Positions 24,196-36,081 of a stretch of DNA of 64,000 bases are shown here, one piece after another (positions within the stretch are counted from its first letter, which is position 1; the number at the start of each line of letters is the position of its first letter). The translations under genes and the position numbers were made by a program. Source of the DNA: Anarhynchus alexandrinus (taxonomy: Eukaryota; Chordata; Aves; Charadriiformes; Charadriidae). The stretch is taken from assembly GCA_008711295.1 (NCBI GenBank), contig VUYV01000003.1:11541881-11605880 (forward strand), in the 5' to 3' direction. The notes beneath the pieces are model-generated. The model worked only from the letters and a program-made list of their open reading frames with translations. It ran no database searches and had not been told where the DNA came from.

Positions 24196-24690
24196 GTCCC
24201 TTTTGCACTGCAGAAAATTATTTTAATTTATTATTAACATGACAATCATGATTAAAATCAACCATTTGTGGAAATCAGATAGACGAAGATCTTCAAAGCA
24301 CCAGCAGCTCTTCCAGAGTACTGAAGCAGAAGAAAATACTCTGGGAAGAAAAAAAAAACACAAAAAAAACCCAACAAATGTAAATGGTTTTATTAAACAG
24401 TCTTGTGACTTACATAAATTTGATCTAAAAATTAAAAATATGAATAATTTTAGAAGGACTGAGTGGCCAAGGCAAGACATTGCCTTTAAAGAACATTTAG
24501 CTTGGTTTTGGTTATTGTATAATTATATTTGCCCTCACCAAGCTAATTTGTTTAAAAATATGTGAATGAGACTGGAAAGACCTAAAAGACAATGATCGTA
24601 TCACACATCGTGTCTTTAAATCACCTTTAACAGATCATCAGAGCAACATTACTTTTCTTTTTGAAGCACAAGGGTTGTCTCTCAGAGCTC
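24196..24690. promoter_or_regulatory. Candidate conserved non-coding element, AT-rich
   Basis: Contains many homeodomain- and forkhead-like AT-core words (TTTAATTTATTATTAACATG near 24222, AAATTAAAAATATGAATAAT near 24430, TTTGTTTAAAAATATG near 24546). The 108-codon plus-strand frame 24239-24565 is lysine-rich because of composition. This resembles a developmental enhancer by texture only. Confidence 0.2.
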
Positions 24691-27055
24691 AGACATTCTC
24701 TGGGTGGCTGAATGGGAGAGAATTTTCACCAGCAGAACTGCTGAAGCATTCTTAACATGAGATCTGTTTTCTCCAGGTTTAGGACTTACAAAGCTGGGCA
24801 TCTAGTCTGACCTACTCATTTAAGCTCCCTTCTTAGATAGGTATCTTCAAAGTTCAACCTGCCCCATCATAGTATATGGGTTTGAGATAGGTTGGTACCT
24901 ATTACGTACTACCAACCACAGGCAGGGAATGAAAAATCAGCATTGGCTGAACTAAGAGTGTCATCGCTGATCACTCAGAACTGGTCTGGAATCTTTTGCG
25001 TTTTCTGATAAATCTGTCCTAAGCATCATTGAAAATAAAAATCAGAAATTTCGAAGGTTTGAATTTTCTCCTTTTTTTAATCAGTTTCCCTCAGAAATAT
25101 TTACATCTTCAGCAGCAATTTCAAAGGTGATGAAGTCAATTTCTATTATAAATACTTTCAAGAGATGGCTTTCTGTTGCCTCATTCTGAGAGGTGCTCCT
25201 TCCTCCATTTTTCTCACTACTTTGCTACATTAATATATGAAAGGCTCACTTATCCCTAACTAATTATAAAGTCTGTGTTTATCCTATCAAGCCACATGAA
25301 AAATACTGTGTGAGAAGTCACAGAACAAAATCAGTTCCAAATATCAGATACCAAAGTGCTCTCAGTTCATGAGTTTGAAGAGTAAAAAAAGCCAGATAGT
25401 TGCAACTTGTGGTATATCTGCAGCTGTTCTGCAAGTTCTGCAAGACTGGATATGCTGAGTAGATAATATTTACAGAATTATCCACTTTTGTTTATTTTTG
25501 GAATTTTTCCACTTCACTTATGGACTCAGTTCTGCAGGAGTCTCTGCCTTACTCTCTACACAGGATTGCTGCCTGACATACCACAGTGATAGACACCACG
25601 AGTAAAACCTAAAAAAGCTACTTGTGTATTCATATGATATTCACCACTTTCACAAAGAATGATAGCCTGTATATGTTAAAGAAAAAAAAAATTAGAGTAT
25701 ATCAATCTAGATGTACTTTCAAATTTTAAATGTCTTGCATCTAGGGAATCTTTACTGGTAGAGGCTTGCTTTTAGTCAGTACTTGTTAATAAACAATACA
25801 ATATTGGATGTTTCCCTCACAGTTGTGGTATTTGTTCTGAGAAAGTTATCAAGTGTTTCCACATTAGGCTAAGTTCACTTGTTCAGAGCCCGTTGTTCAG
25901 CAGGAGATTGAAGGCAGGAGTTTGATTCCCTGACCAAATTAGTATCTTCTCTGAAAGAAAAGTATACCTTTTTAGGGCTAACACACAGCAGGATAAACTC
26001 ATTTAAGCTCCAAAAGAGAGCATGAAGACTGATAATAGGACAGGGAAAATATATGTCTGCATGAATCAAGTATATTTTTTCCTTACTTTTTACTGCAGGT
26101 CACAGCTGAATAGCTTCTACTAGCTGTTCAATTGTTTTCTTTTCAGTAAATGTGTTTAAGACTTTGTGGACAATATGTGACCGCAAGTGGGAACAGGTTG
26201 TTAGAAGTTTCTTTAAGTCTTGAGTTCTCAAAAAGTTTCCTTCATTTAAGTTCAGGATGTTAGACAATGCATTGCTGCTCTTGGTTATTCCCCTCCCACC
26301 TCTTCTGTACAATCTTATTAACGTTTCTCTTCAAGCAACAGAAGGTACAGTTTGATACCATGGTGACAGTTGTCTCCTGCTATTTCTTTTAGAATCCTTT
26401 ATTACAGTTACAGGGTTTACTTATTAACCTAAGGCATCCACTGGAGGTAATGCTGGGAGTGAAAGAATAATTCAGAAACGATGAGCAGTGTAAAGGCTGT
26501 GTTTGGCACTCCAGTGATACTGTTGAGGGAAACTCTACAGTCAGTTCTGGAGATAAGGAATGAAGATTCAGGCCTGTAGGCTGCATAGGTATGTGAGTTT
26601 GGAGGAAAATCATCCGTAACTACTATAATATTAATGCAACAACAGTGGCCTTTAGCATAATTTGACTGTCTGCTTGTCTCCTGCATCCTCCAAACTCTAC
26701 CTTAGTGATACCAGCAGGGAATTAGAGTGGCTGGTTGAAATTCTCATAAATTAAATGCAAGTGCTTATTCATAATTTTTTACTTCCAGTTTACACTGTTG
26801 CAGCTCTACTGAAATCACAGGAGTGTAGAGTGTTTGATTTTTCCAATGACACCAATTTCCAGTGTTTGAAGAGCCATTGGAATATGTTGGCTCTTCAAGA
26901 TACCAGCAGAAGGAAGTCATAGAGAAAGATATTATTATAGTAAAGGCAACAGATCCTGTAAGACTGGATGAGTTTTTTAACATGCCCTTACATTTCCTCA
27001 GTATTTTTATAACCCTTACATTGATAATACAATCAACCATAGACAATTAATAGAA
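24691..27055. other. Unique AT-rich non-coding DNA
   Basis: No gene or repeat recognised. Short frames at 25875-26312 and 26389-27050 lie on both strands and overlap. Confidence 0.5.
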
Positions 27056-27600
27056 AGGGCCATTGCATAAACAGAAAATTATTTCCGCCTGAATCGCCTT
27101 TCTGCTTTATCCAATGGAAATTTCATGCTTTTATCATGTAATGACAATGTTTCAATTCCAAAATACACGTTAAGGACAAAACCAAGAGAAATAAAGAAAT
27201 TCAGAACTCTTCCTTTGAAGCAAATGTCCTTTTATATTATGAGTATCTTACTTTTGATCTGGACATAATTGAGTTATAACTCTCCTGTCCTTAATAGTGT
27301 TTATTATTCTACTTGTGGCTGATGAGTAAAGGTCATGCTACGTTTGCTCTCAGTCATTACTATAAATGTCATACCAACATGTTGCAAGCTATGATGCTGA
27401 AGTTGGAGCTGTGACAGCTGCCTTTACTTCTCAAACCCTTAACTATATCTTTTTGTCTTTAAAGTTCATGATCAGTTGCATCATGGGATATTTTTTCCCT
27501 GCTATCCAAATGTGTTTTGCTGGCACTCGCCAACAATGACAAGAAATTTAGCCTTTCTTTCTGCTTGATGGCTGTCAGTGAATAGACTGTGATTTCACTG
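27056..27600. promoter_or_regulatory. Candidate conserved non-coding element
   Basis: A 540-bp block of complex, repeat-free sequence poor in open frames. It carries words such as TTTATCATGTAATGACAATG, GGCTGATGAGTAAAGGTCAT (nuclear-receptor half-site AAAGGTCA) and GATGCTGAAGTTGGAGCTGT (CAGCTG-like sites follow). Texture suggests constraint; not demonstrated. Confidence 0.22.
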
Positions 27601-28639
27601 CTTGTTCCCATTATTCTAGAGTATTTGATGAATATTAGTGTAGATCTCTTTGACTCTGTGGCTGGAGTGCAAACAGTCCTCCAGGGATTTTTTTCATATT
27701 GGAATACAGGCTGACTAAAAAAAATCCCATGCCATTGTTTCCATTCTCCAATTTCCTAAATATGGAAGTATTTCAGCAATAATACTTGTGCCTGAGTTTA
27801 AAATTCCCCTCCCAAGATTACATTGGATTCAACATTTTGAAACTGGCTTCTTGTGAGCATTTATGCCGATGAAAGATCATGAGACTAGCTTAAATGCCTT
27901 GAGTTTAAATTTAAAAATGGTTGAATATTTGCTTTGCTTTTTGTCGAAACGATCTGTCATTTTTTGATAGTCCTTGAAGTACTACAGGTAAGAATGAATA
28001 TTAATCTTAAGTCTTTGACTATACCTAATCAAAATGTAGTCTGTGACAACTGCACCAAAAGCTGATTTTTGGCATGAATTACATGCCATCTTCTATCATA
28101 AATCCATTCTGTCGTACACCTAAACTTCACTTGTATTTGCTTTCCTCAACTTCATTCTTCAGGTTGGCTCTTCAAATCACCTGATACTGAGAAGTCTAAC
28201 ACTGCATGTGCTGTCGGGAGTATTCTGTAGAACAATTGCAACTGTCGTTTTAACTTTTTACATTTGATACAAGAAACTTTGCTGGAAAATATTCAGTTAG
28301 TTACTAGTCTCAATGGCTAACCCCTAGAAGTAGTGCTTTTTTAGAACAAAGCCAGATTCCGCCAACTTTATAACCAGTAGTCAGTGGGAATACTCAGCAT
28401 AAGTAAAGCTAGCAGAAATTAATCCTTGGAAATGCTCAATGGATGCTCTATTAATGGATTTCTACTGTACAGGATAATGACAAGACTGGTGTGAAGAGAC
28501 AAGCTCCTCATATGACATGGGCAGAAAGAAGGTCTTCTTTCTCTAGCTCAGCACTAAGTTTAATGTACTTACACAGTGTTTCCCCCACATCTGTCTTTAT
28601 CTATGTTGTATCTTCCAGGACTGTAAAGTTCTTATTCAT
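27601..28639. other. Unique AT-rich non-coding DNA
   Basis: No coding signal. The part at 27890-28150 has an enhancer-like texture similar to the preceding block. The LTR inserts at the right end. Confidence 0.5.
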
Positions 28640-29563
28640 TGCGGTGGGTTGACCTGGGCCAGCTGCCAGACGCCCACCCAGCTGCTTGCTCCGTCCTCTC
28701 CTTAATGGGACAGGGGGAGAAAACGAAATGGAAAAGCTCATGGGTCAAGACAAAGACAGGGAGATCACTTACCGGTTACTGTCAGACAAAACAGACTTGA
28801 CTTGGGGGAAAATTATTTGATTTACTGCCGACTACAAATAGAGTAGGATGTGAGAAACAAAGACAAAAACTAAAACGCTTTTCCCTCACCCATCTTCTTC
28901 CCAGGCCCCACTTCATTCCTTCAGTCCCGACTCCTCTGCCTCCTGCCCCCCGAACAGCGCAGGGTGATGGGGATTGGGGAGCTGTGATCAGTCCATAACG
29001 GCTCCTCTCTGCCGCTCCTTCCCCCTCATGCTTGTCCCCTCCTCTAGTGTGGGCTCTCCAGGCACTGCAGTCCTTCAGGACAGACCTGCTCCTCAGTGGG
29101 CTCCTCTCCATGGGCTGCAGGTCTTGCCAGGAGCCTGCCTGCTCCAATGTGGGCTCTCCATGGGTTGCAGCTTCCTTCAGGGCATATCCACCTGCTCCAG
29201 TGTGGGATCCTCCATGGGCTACAGTGCAGATATCTGCTCTGGCGTGGAAATACCTGCTCCACCGGGGTTTCTCCTGGTGCACCTCCTCCTGCTCTCCCCT
29301 CGGGGCTCACAGGCCTGTTTCTCACCCGGTTTCCCTCAGCCCTGGCTGCCGGGTGGCATTTTGCCCTTTCTGACACAGGCTTTCCCTGCGGCGCCCGCCC
29401 GTGGCTGAGGGGCTCAGCTGTGCCCTGCACTGGGGCCATTTGAGACGGCTGGAATTGACTGTGTCTGGCACGGGGCAGCCCCAGCTGCTCCCCACCGGTG
29501 CCCACCCTGCTGTCCCCCACCAGCATCTTCCCCTGGACACCCTGGAAATTTTTACATACTCCA
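28640..29563 (-). mobile_element. Solo LTR of an avian endogenous retrovirus, minus orientation
   Basis: An abruptly GC-rich 0.9-kb block matches in order an LTR family common in neoavian genomes: GTGGGTTGACCTGGGCCAGC at the left end, then 'aaagctcatgggtcaagacaaagacagggagatcactta', 'acagacttgacttggggg', 'cctgccccccgaacagcgcagggtgatgggg', then repeated 'ctgctccagtgtgggctctcc' units. The orientation is minus because the family's polyadenylation region (here degenerate AGTAAA, near 28817-28829) lies close to the left edge when read in reverse. No internal retroviral gene is present, so it is a solo LTR. The left edge TGCGGTGGG fits the family terminus. The right edge is uncertain, because the expected other terminus is not recognised. 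A perfect 6-bp repeat CATTGC sits at 28637-28642 and 29562-29567. Overlapping frames on both strands inside it are not genes. Confidence 0.85.
29040..29260. repeat. Degenerate minisatellite inside the LTR
   Basis: About five imperfect units of roughly 45-52 bp, each beginning near CTGCTCCAGTGTGGGCTCTC and containing 'catgggctgcag' followed by a 'cttcagga/ccaggag' variant. Units start near 29041, 29090, 29140, 29192 and 29235. Copy number in this family is known to vary between insertions. Confidence 0.75.
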
Positions 29564-32009
29564 TTGCTTGCTAAAAGTGGGTTGGTTTTTTTTCATATCT
29601 GAGTTATCGCATTGTCCTTGATACCTTCCTCTAGCTCTCGAACCCTTCTTTCTGAATTATGCATTCTCTTTCTCTCTATCGAAGTTTAGAGGCAATTGTC
29701 ATCCAAAAATCAACAAGTGGCTGTTGGTCTGAGGTGAATTAGACCCAGACAGTGTGAGAGTCTGGTCATAGATGAGAGTGAAGCACGGAACACCTCGTAC
29801 AACCTTATCCACTGTCTAGTAGGAATGCCTATAGTAGTTATTAATAGCAGAAGAAAACTTATTTTTCTTTACAGAAAGAAAGGAATCATTAGACATCCTC
29901 CTGTCTTAAGGGATTCAGGCTCCCTGGGACAAAATGTCTTAAAGTGTGTAAATGTCTATCCTAAACGAAAAGGGAATCCTGGTATGTTGTGAGGATGGCA
30001 CGTTTTCTCTGCTTAATTGTGGCTTTCGTAATTGTGATTTTCACACATTTTTTATGTTATTTACCAGCTAGCAAAATATTGTATTTTATGTCTGTTTTCT
30101 TTATTCATGCATGCTGCTTTGTCTTACGTGTCAGCAAATTAAACATTAAAATGGATATACTTGGGCAAGTTAGCATGCCATTTAAGTGGAATAGGGCAAT
30201 TCTGATTCCCTTTGGTACCATGGAGGTGTCTTTGCTGTGAACTCGCTAGGAGGTTGGAAACCTGATTTATGCAACTTGTAGAAGGAAAGCTGTATAAGAT
30301 AAGACTATCTTAATAGAAAAAAATGTGAACTTATAAAATGGTAGTGTGGCAATAGTCTACCTACTTTATGGTACACAGATGTCATAAATTTGTGGAATCA
30401 GAATATTTTCCACAGTTGCAAATTTCTGTTGCCAGTGATAACATATATTAGAGTGTATTTATTGTATGATATTATTCTCTAAGTACAGTGCCAGTAAGTT
30501 ATATTTTATCTACAATATCTCCCTGTCCCAGTATTTATGTTTGCAACTCTTGTCTACATATAGTACAAAAGGATGGGAGAATACTTCAGTAGATGACTAA
30601 ATTGATGAATCTAATGCAGAGTGCACCCACTAATAATATGCTATTTATTTTGCTCTCCTGTTGTTAGACATCTCTCACTAAAATGGCACTTTAAAATGCA
30701 GGTGACCTCTAATTCCACTGTGAAGAATTAATGATCCACTTGATCTCTGTACTCTGTGGAATTGACTGATCAGGAAAACGCGTGCGTGAGTGCTAATGAT
30801 GCAGTATGTCCACTCTAACAGTTTCACTTCACTGCTGTTCTCAGCCCGCCTTTCTGCTACACAGAACTGCAGCATTTTGCTCCCTGGGCACTTATCTCTG
30901 AAGCTATAGCAAATTTTGAAGGGCCCTTCAGAGCCTTGTGGAACTGTGAGAGGAAAGATTATATCCTGCTGAGTTGCTAGGAAAATTTTCATCAACCATT
31001 GCCAACTTCTTTTCTTATAACGGAGGCCAGGGAAAACGCTCTGCTTTTACTCTCCACTTGGTGAGGAACAAAAAGTGTTTGCTGGAGTTTCTGTACTGTC
31101 AGCTGGAACATCAAACTGATGTAGGGCATTCTGGAGGCATTCACTTAGACCCATGTGAGGTCAGCTCAGAAATAGCCCAATCTGTAAGGTTCTGTAGGAT
31201 GGTGACATCTGTGGCTTTTTGGCCTGGTTCAAAGAATTGACTGGTTAGACAGGCATGTTTTCAAGTCCTGAGTTACACAGGGAATGTTTTCCTGGGAAGA
31301 GGAAGGAGACATTTTTGTTATCAGACCCAGACCTCCAAGATGAGAGCACTAATCACTGGCAGATTCCCAATAGACTTTGGCCAGTCCTACCAATGGTGTT
31401 CAGCGGGGCACTACTTGAGCATTAAGCAGTTCCTGACCTGCTGATATGCAAGCGTGCGTGGAAATTATAGTCTGCTGAAGAAGCATTTGAAATATTTTCA
31501 CGGGTTTCTCAAGAGCTGTTGATGGAATTCATGTGCCTGTTCTCCTGTCCCTTGTTTTTTTCATATGAGCACAGAAATGCTCCATAGGAAAGGCCTATTA
31601 ACTAAGAGTTAATGCAATTTTATGTTCTGAGCTGGTAGCCATGGCAGATGCTGTGCACATATACAGCAAGAGATAATTCTTTCTCTGAAGAGCTCTCAGT
31701 ATAAATAACAACAGTGGTGGTGATGTAAGTCAGTGAATCATCATAGGAAGCTGTTGACTTATACGCAGGGAGGCCAGGCAAAGTGCAGGTTTTCAATGTT
31801 TGCTTCCTTTGGGAAAAGTGGTCTTGGCTTCATGTCTGCCAAAACACTGTCATTCATAACGTCTTCACAGCGCTGCAGTTCCAAGTGGCCCTGCGTGCTT
31901 ACCATTTTTTTCTGAAGTCATTCCTAGATGACATTGAAAGACAGCTTCAACCACATATGAAATAAATGCCTGGTAGAATGAACTTTTGGGCGACTGTAAA
32001 CTAGGAGGG

Positions 32010-32270
32010 GTTGTCTGACTGCAGTTCAAATTTAATTATTAATTTGCAGTCCCAGTATAACGCATTTTTAATCATATACTTGAAAGCAATTATGAAATCT
32101 GCAGGAGCAGCAATAAGGAAGCAGCAACAATCTGCTGCACAGCCATACAGACAGCATACTGTTAACACAGCACGCAGGCAGTTTCTTCCTTGGTTGATAG
32201 CTACAACACGTACGAGCAGTGAGAATATTGTACATGTTTTAAGAGTGCTTCTTTCTTAGGGAGCCAGGCA
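32010..32270. promoter_or_regulatory. Candidate conserved non-coding element
   Basis: Contains TTTAATTATTAATTTGCAGT (paired homeodomain-type cores) followed by CAG-rich, repeat-free sequence. The 82-codon frame 32011-32259 is open but Q/S/A-rich without a family match. Low confidence. Confidence 0.15.
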
Positions 32271-35200
32271 ATGTTCAGCCTATTGGAGATATGTTGCATT
32301 GCAATTAACTTTCTCATGCAAGAGTTGGTGTAGACTAAAGTGTTATGACCTTCAAGTCAATTAGTTTTCTCCTTCAGTTTGTGAGCAATGCCCAAGGTGT
32401 TGTCTGTCTTAAAGTGGAGTTGCTGTCTGTGAACTAAGTATTGGCGTTACACTGGTGGGAGAAGAGATGGCCAGTGTGTGGTTTGTAGGCATTTCATTTC
32501 CAGAACTCAAGTTCATATATAAATAATACAAACTGAATTTATCTGTGGTTGCATATACATTTTCCCAGCAGCAGTGCTTGTATAAACAACTCCTGTATCT
32601 CTGTTACTGGCCTCTTTTCCATCTCCTTGCTAATCCTTCATTTATGCTGGAAGAACTGCATGGGGGGTCTGTGCTATGAAACAGAGGAGGGAACTCATGC
32701 AACTGAAAAACCCTTTGCACTTTTTCTGAGTTATTTTTTATTTTCAGCCGATATTGCTGTCAAATGTGGCACTTCACAGTTAGCGGCATGGAGTCTGAGT
32801 GTTCTCTATTTCTCCTGAAGTGGGAGGTAGGTTTGTAATGTCCTCACTGTTACTACTGTGCAGATAGAGAGTGCAAGTATCATAATGTGAAGGGGTAATA
32901 TTAAAAATGCTGTGCTCATGCACTCTCAAAATGATGACAGAGGATTATTGAGGGTTCCTAGGCATCACTTAAGTTAGCAGCCCCTTTTATTTAAAAGTAG
33001 CTTTTTCTATGCTAGCGGTAGGTTATTCTCTATGAATTTTTACCTAAGTTATAAGGCAAGTGGTGTTATTGAATGTAGGACTGTGGATTATCAATGAAGT
33101 AGTGATTATTACCAGTGCTATGGTGGTATAAAATGTTCTATGAGTTTTGATTTTCCAGAACATTTTGGTGATACTTAATTTTTTGTACCTTAAAACTGCT
33201 GAAAATGAGAAAACTTCTCAAAGAAGTTCTTGGGAAATTTGTCCCCTTTTCCATAGGAAATATTAAGAGGCTTACCCACCTGTCTCCAAATTACAGTGCA
33301 GTTTAGGGAATTAATCGGTGCAATGGGAGCACACAGATTCTCTTTAGAGCTTCCTGCCATGAACCTGCTGTGTTGTGCAAGTGCAGTCAGCGACGCATTT
33401 CTGCTGGTTCTTCAAGCCCTTAGTCATAGCCCAAAGTGTTTTGATGTGACCTTGCTCAGCTGAATCTGGCTTTATTTGTCTTCCCCGTGGATCACCACTT
33501 TTCATGTTCCAGATAGTGAAGGAAAAGGAAATGAATTATAATGTTCCTGCGGCTGACTGCTATGAAAATAGAGTGTGCCATACCACTTGCATAGGCTGTG
33601 AGTAATATTGTCCTTGATGGTCAATGGGGGAAGGGATTTTGAGCATTCATAATGAGCTGGCAGCACTGGCCCTCCTACTGTTTCTACAGTTGCGACTAAG
33701 CACGCGACATGTTTCATCCAGAGACAAACAAAGATGACAACTCCATATAGTGAGGAGTGTTTGTGCACGTTATTGTGTGCAATGTTACATACGTTGATGG
33801 GCAGGGTGGCAGTGCAGCTTTATATGAGATATTCCTCTATGAGTAGATAAAGCCAGTGAGCTGTGAAGACACATAACCTTTTGGTAGCTGTGTCGATGAA
33901 TAACTAACGCTGGTACTTCCAGAGGCGATATCCTGTACCGTTTGGAGAGATGATTTGTGAGTATGTTTTTGAAAGCAGAGTAACAAACCTTGCAGCCTAA
34001 GGCACGCTCTCATTCTGTGATGGATGTAAGTCATACAGCATTCTTTTCAGTTATGTACCAGGTTCAGGTTTTTGTGGGAAGAAGATCCAGCATGCCTGTG
34101 TAGGGAACAAAGGTCAAACAGATGGGAAGTGAATGCTGCAGAACCATGATGAGTCATTTTCAGTCCCGTATTTAATTGATTCATGTAAGAATATCATAAA
34201 CACTCCTATAACTTCCATCACAGTGATTATGCATACTGCAAGAGTTGCTTAATGAGGCTTACCTAAGTCCCTGCCAGCCCTACCATTCTGCAACAAAAGA
34301 AATAATGGAGCGTTGTAATAACTGAGCCTAAAGATGCCTGTTCTGTAAACACAGAAAATTTCTATGAGCAGAGATGATTTCTTTCCACTGGAAGGGCAGT
34401 GCAGGCCCGCATGTGTGTCTGCTGGCACGTATGTGTGCAAGGCTTTAAGGGGGGGCATATGTGTTCACCAGAGAACAAAAAGTGTTTGTGCTTTTAATGT
34501 GCAAGTAATTAAAGTTGCTGAAGCCTTATTAGTGTTATACACTGAAGAGAGGCTTCTGTGGCAAAAGAAAAATATTAAAGGTTCTGGTGGAAACAAGGAT
34601 ACTTTGATACATACATCGTGTCTCACAACAATAATAAAAACATGACCAGAAGAGATCTGGGTCAGGAAACTGCACAAAACTTTGTCTTTTAACTGATATA
34701 TATCAGAAGCAAATAGTAAGAACAGAGGCCAGTTCTGACTACACTGATCCTCTAAAAACTCCATCATACCTAAAATGATATCACAGATGTGGCCAAGCAA
34801 AAAATTTGGACATAATGGAAGGAAAAAAAAAAAAAATTTGTGAGCTTGGGAGCAATGAAATTGATGGTAACAAAGATTTTTTTGAAAAGTTTACAAGAAT
34901 TCTGTGTTGTCTTCCATACTGCTGAATTATCAGAGAGGGCACTGCATGTTGTGAAGGAGTTCATTACTGTTGTAGCTGGTGCCACCGTTTCTAGCTGGCA
35001 GAACACTGGGAGCACTTGGGAGTCCCAGAGCTCTGTCCCGATTCCCTCTGGCAGACTTGAGAAGATGGTGGCATTCGACAAGGGGGCAGCAACAAGCAGC
35101 TGGGGGAAATATCCCCTCCAACTCCCACAGCTCGGCCAGGAGGCCGATATTCATCCACAGCCCAGCTAACTGACCAGCTGTGCACTTAGTGAGTGCGCTA

Positions 35201-36065
35201 CAAAGCCATCTCATCAGGCTGCTGGCTTTCCTGAACCTAGGCTGCAGCGGCAGAAGGCAGTGGCAAGCTAAGGAAGGACGCCCGCAACCACAGCAATAAT
35301 CAGCTTTCAACAAAGAGAAGTGGTCAGTGTGTCTCCAGGGAGCCCTGCTGGGGCCTGTGTGGAAGAGGCAACAGCTATGTAACTGTAAAGAAGTGCAGAA
35401 TATATTCCTGCTGGAGCCAGTCCCAGATTCTGTAATTCCCGGCCCCGCTTTTAGTCTCAGGGGAGCACAAAGAGGGATTCCGGTTGATCTGTATTTATGA
35501 GTGTAAGAGGGAAACACACTTGAGCCCCCTCCTCATTTACACAGCAGAGTAACAGGAGCTATCACTTGTTGACTTTTAGTGAGTTAACCATGTTAATTTT
35601 CAGTCTGTTTCTGGTGCAATCAGAAATCAGCAGATAACTTCCACCTCAGCTAATTTCATGCCTCCTGGGTTCCCTGAGGTTTCCCTTTCAGGATCCACGC
35701 AGGCAAATGGAAGGGGGAGGAGTGGCCAACTTACCATTAGAGACGCTGTCAGCTGCCAACTGGCAAAGTCGGAAAGCGATCCATTTTTGCTGATTATTCA
35801 GAAAGCTCTGATGGTCTCCATGATTCTGGCACTGTCGTGTGTGGCAGGAGTCACTATACACAAAAACATCGACCAGGCTGCTCCCCAGGGATTAACAGTG
35901 TGAGTAACAGTGGGTTACTTTCTCTGGAAATTTCTGAAAGGGATGACTGTGTATCAATAAGTTGTTCCAGATGACTAAAATGAAGTGCTGGAAAAGCCTT
36001 GAGGAACTCATACGATATTGTCAAGGAGACTGTCTCCCTTTATTCTTAAAGGTGGCTTGCAGTAC

Positions 36066-36081
36066 AAAAAAAAAAAAAAAA
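36066..36081. repeat. Poly(A) tract, A16
   Basis: Sixteen A residues; no retrocopy body recognised upstream. Confidence 0.95.

Noticed and set aside
29044..29526. Several frames of 110-166 codons on both strands at 28782-29564
   Set aside because: They lie inside the GC-rich LTR and its minisatellite. Open frames on both strands at once reflect composition and repeat structure, not coding.
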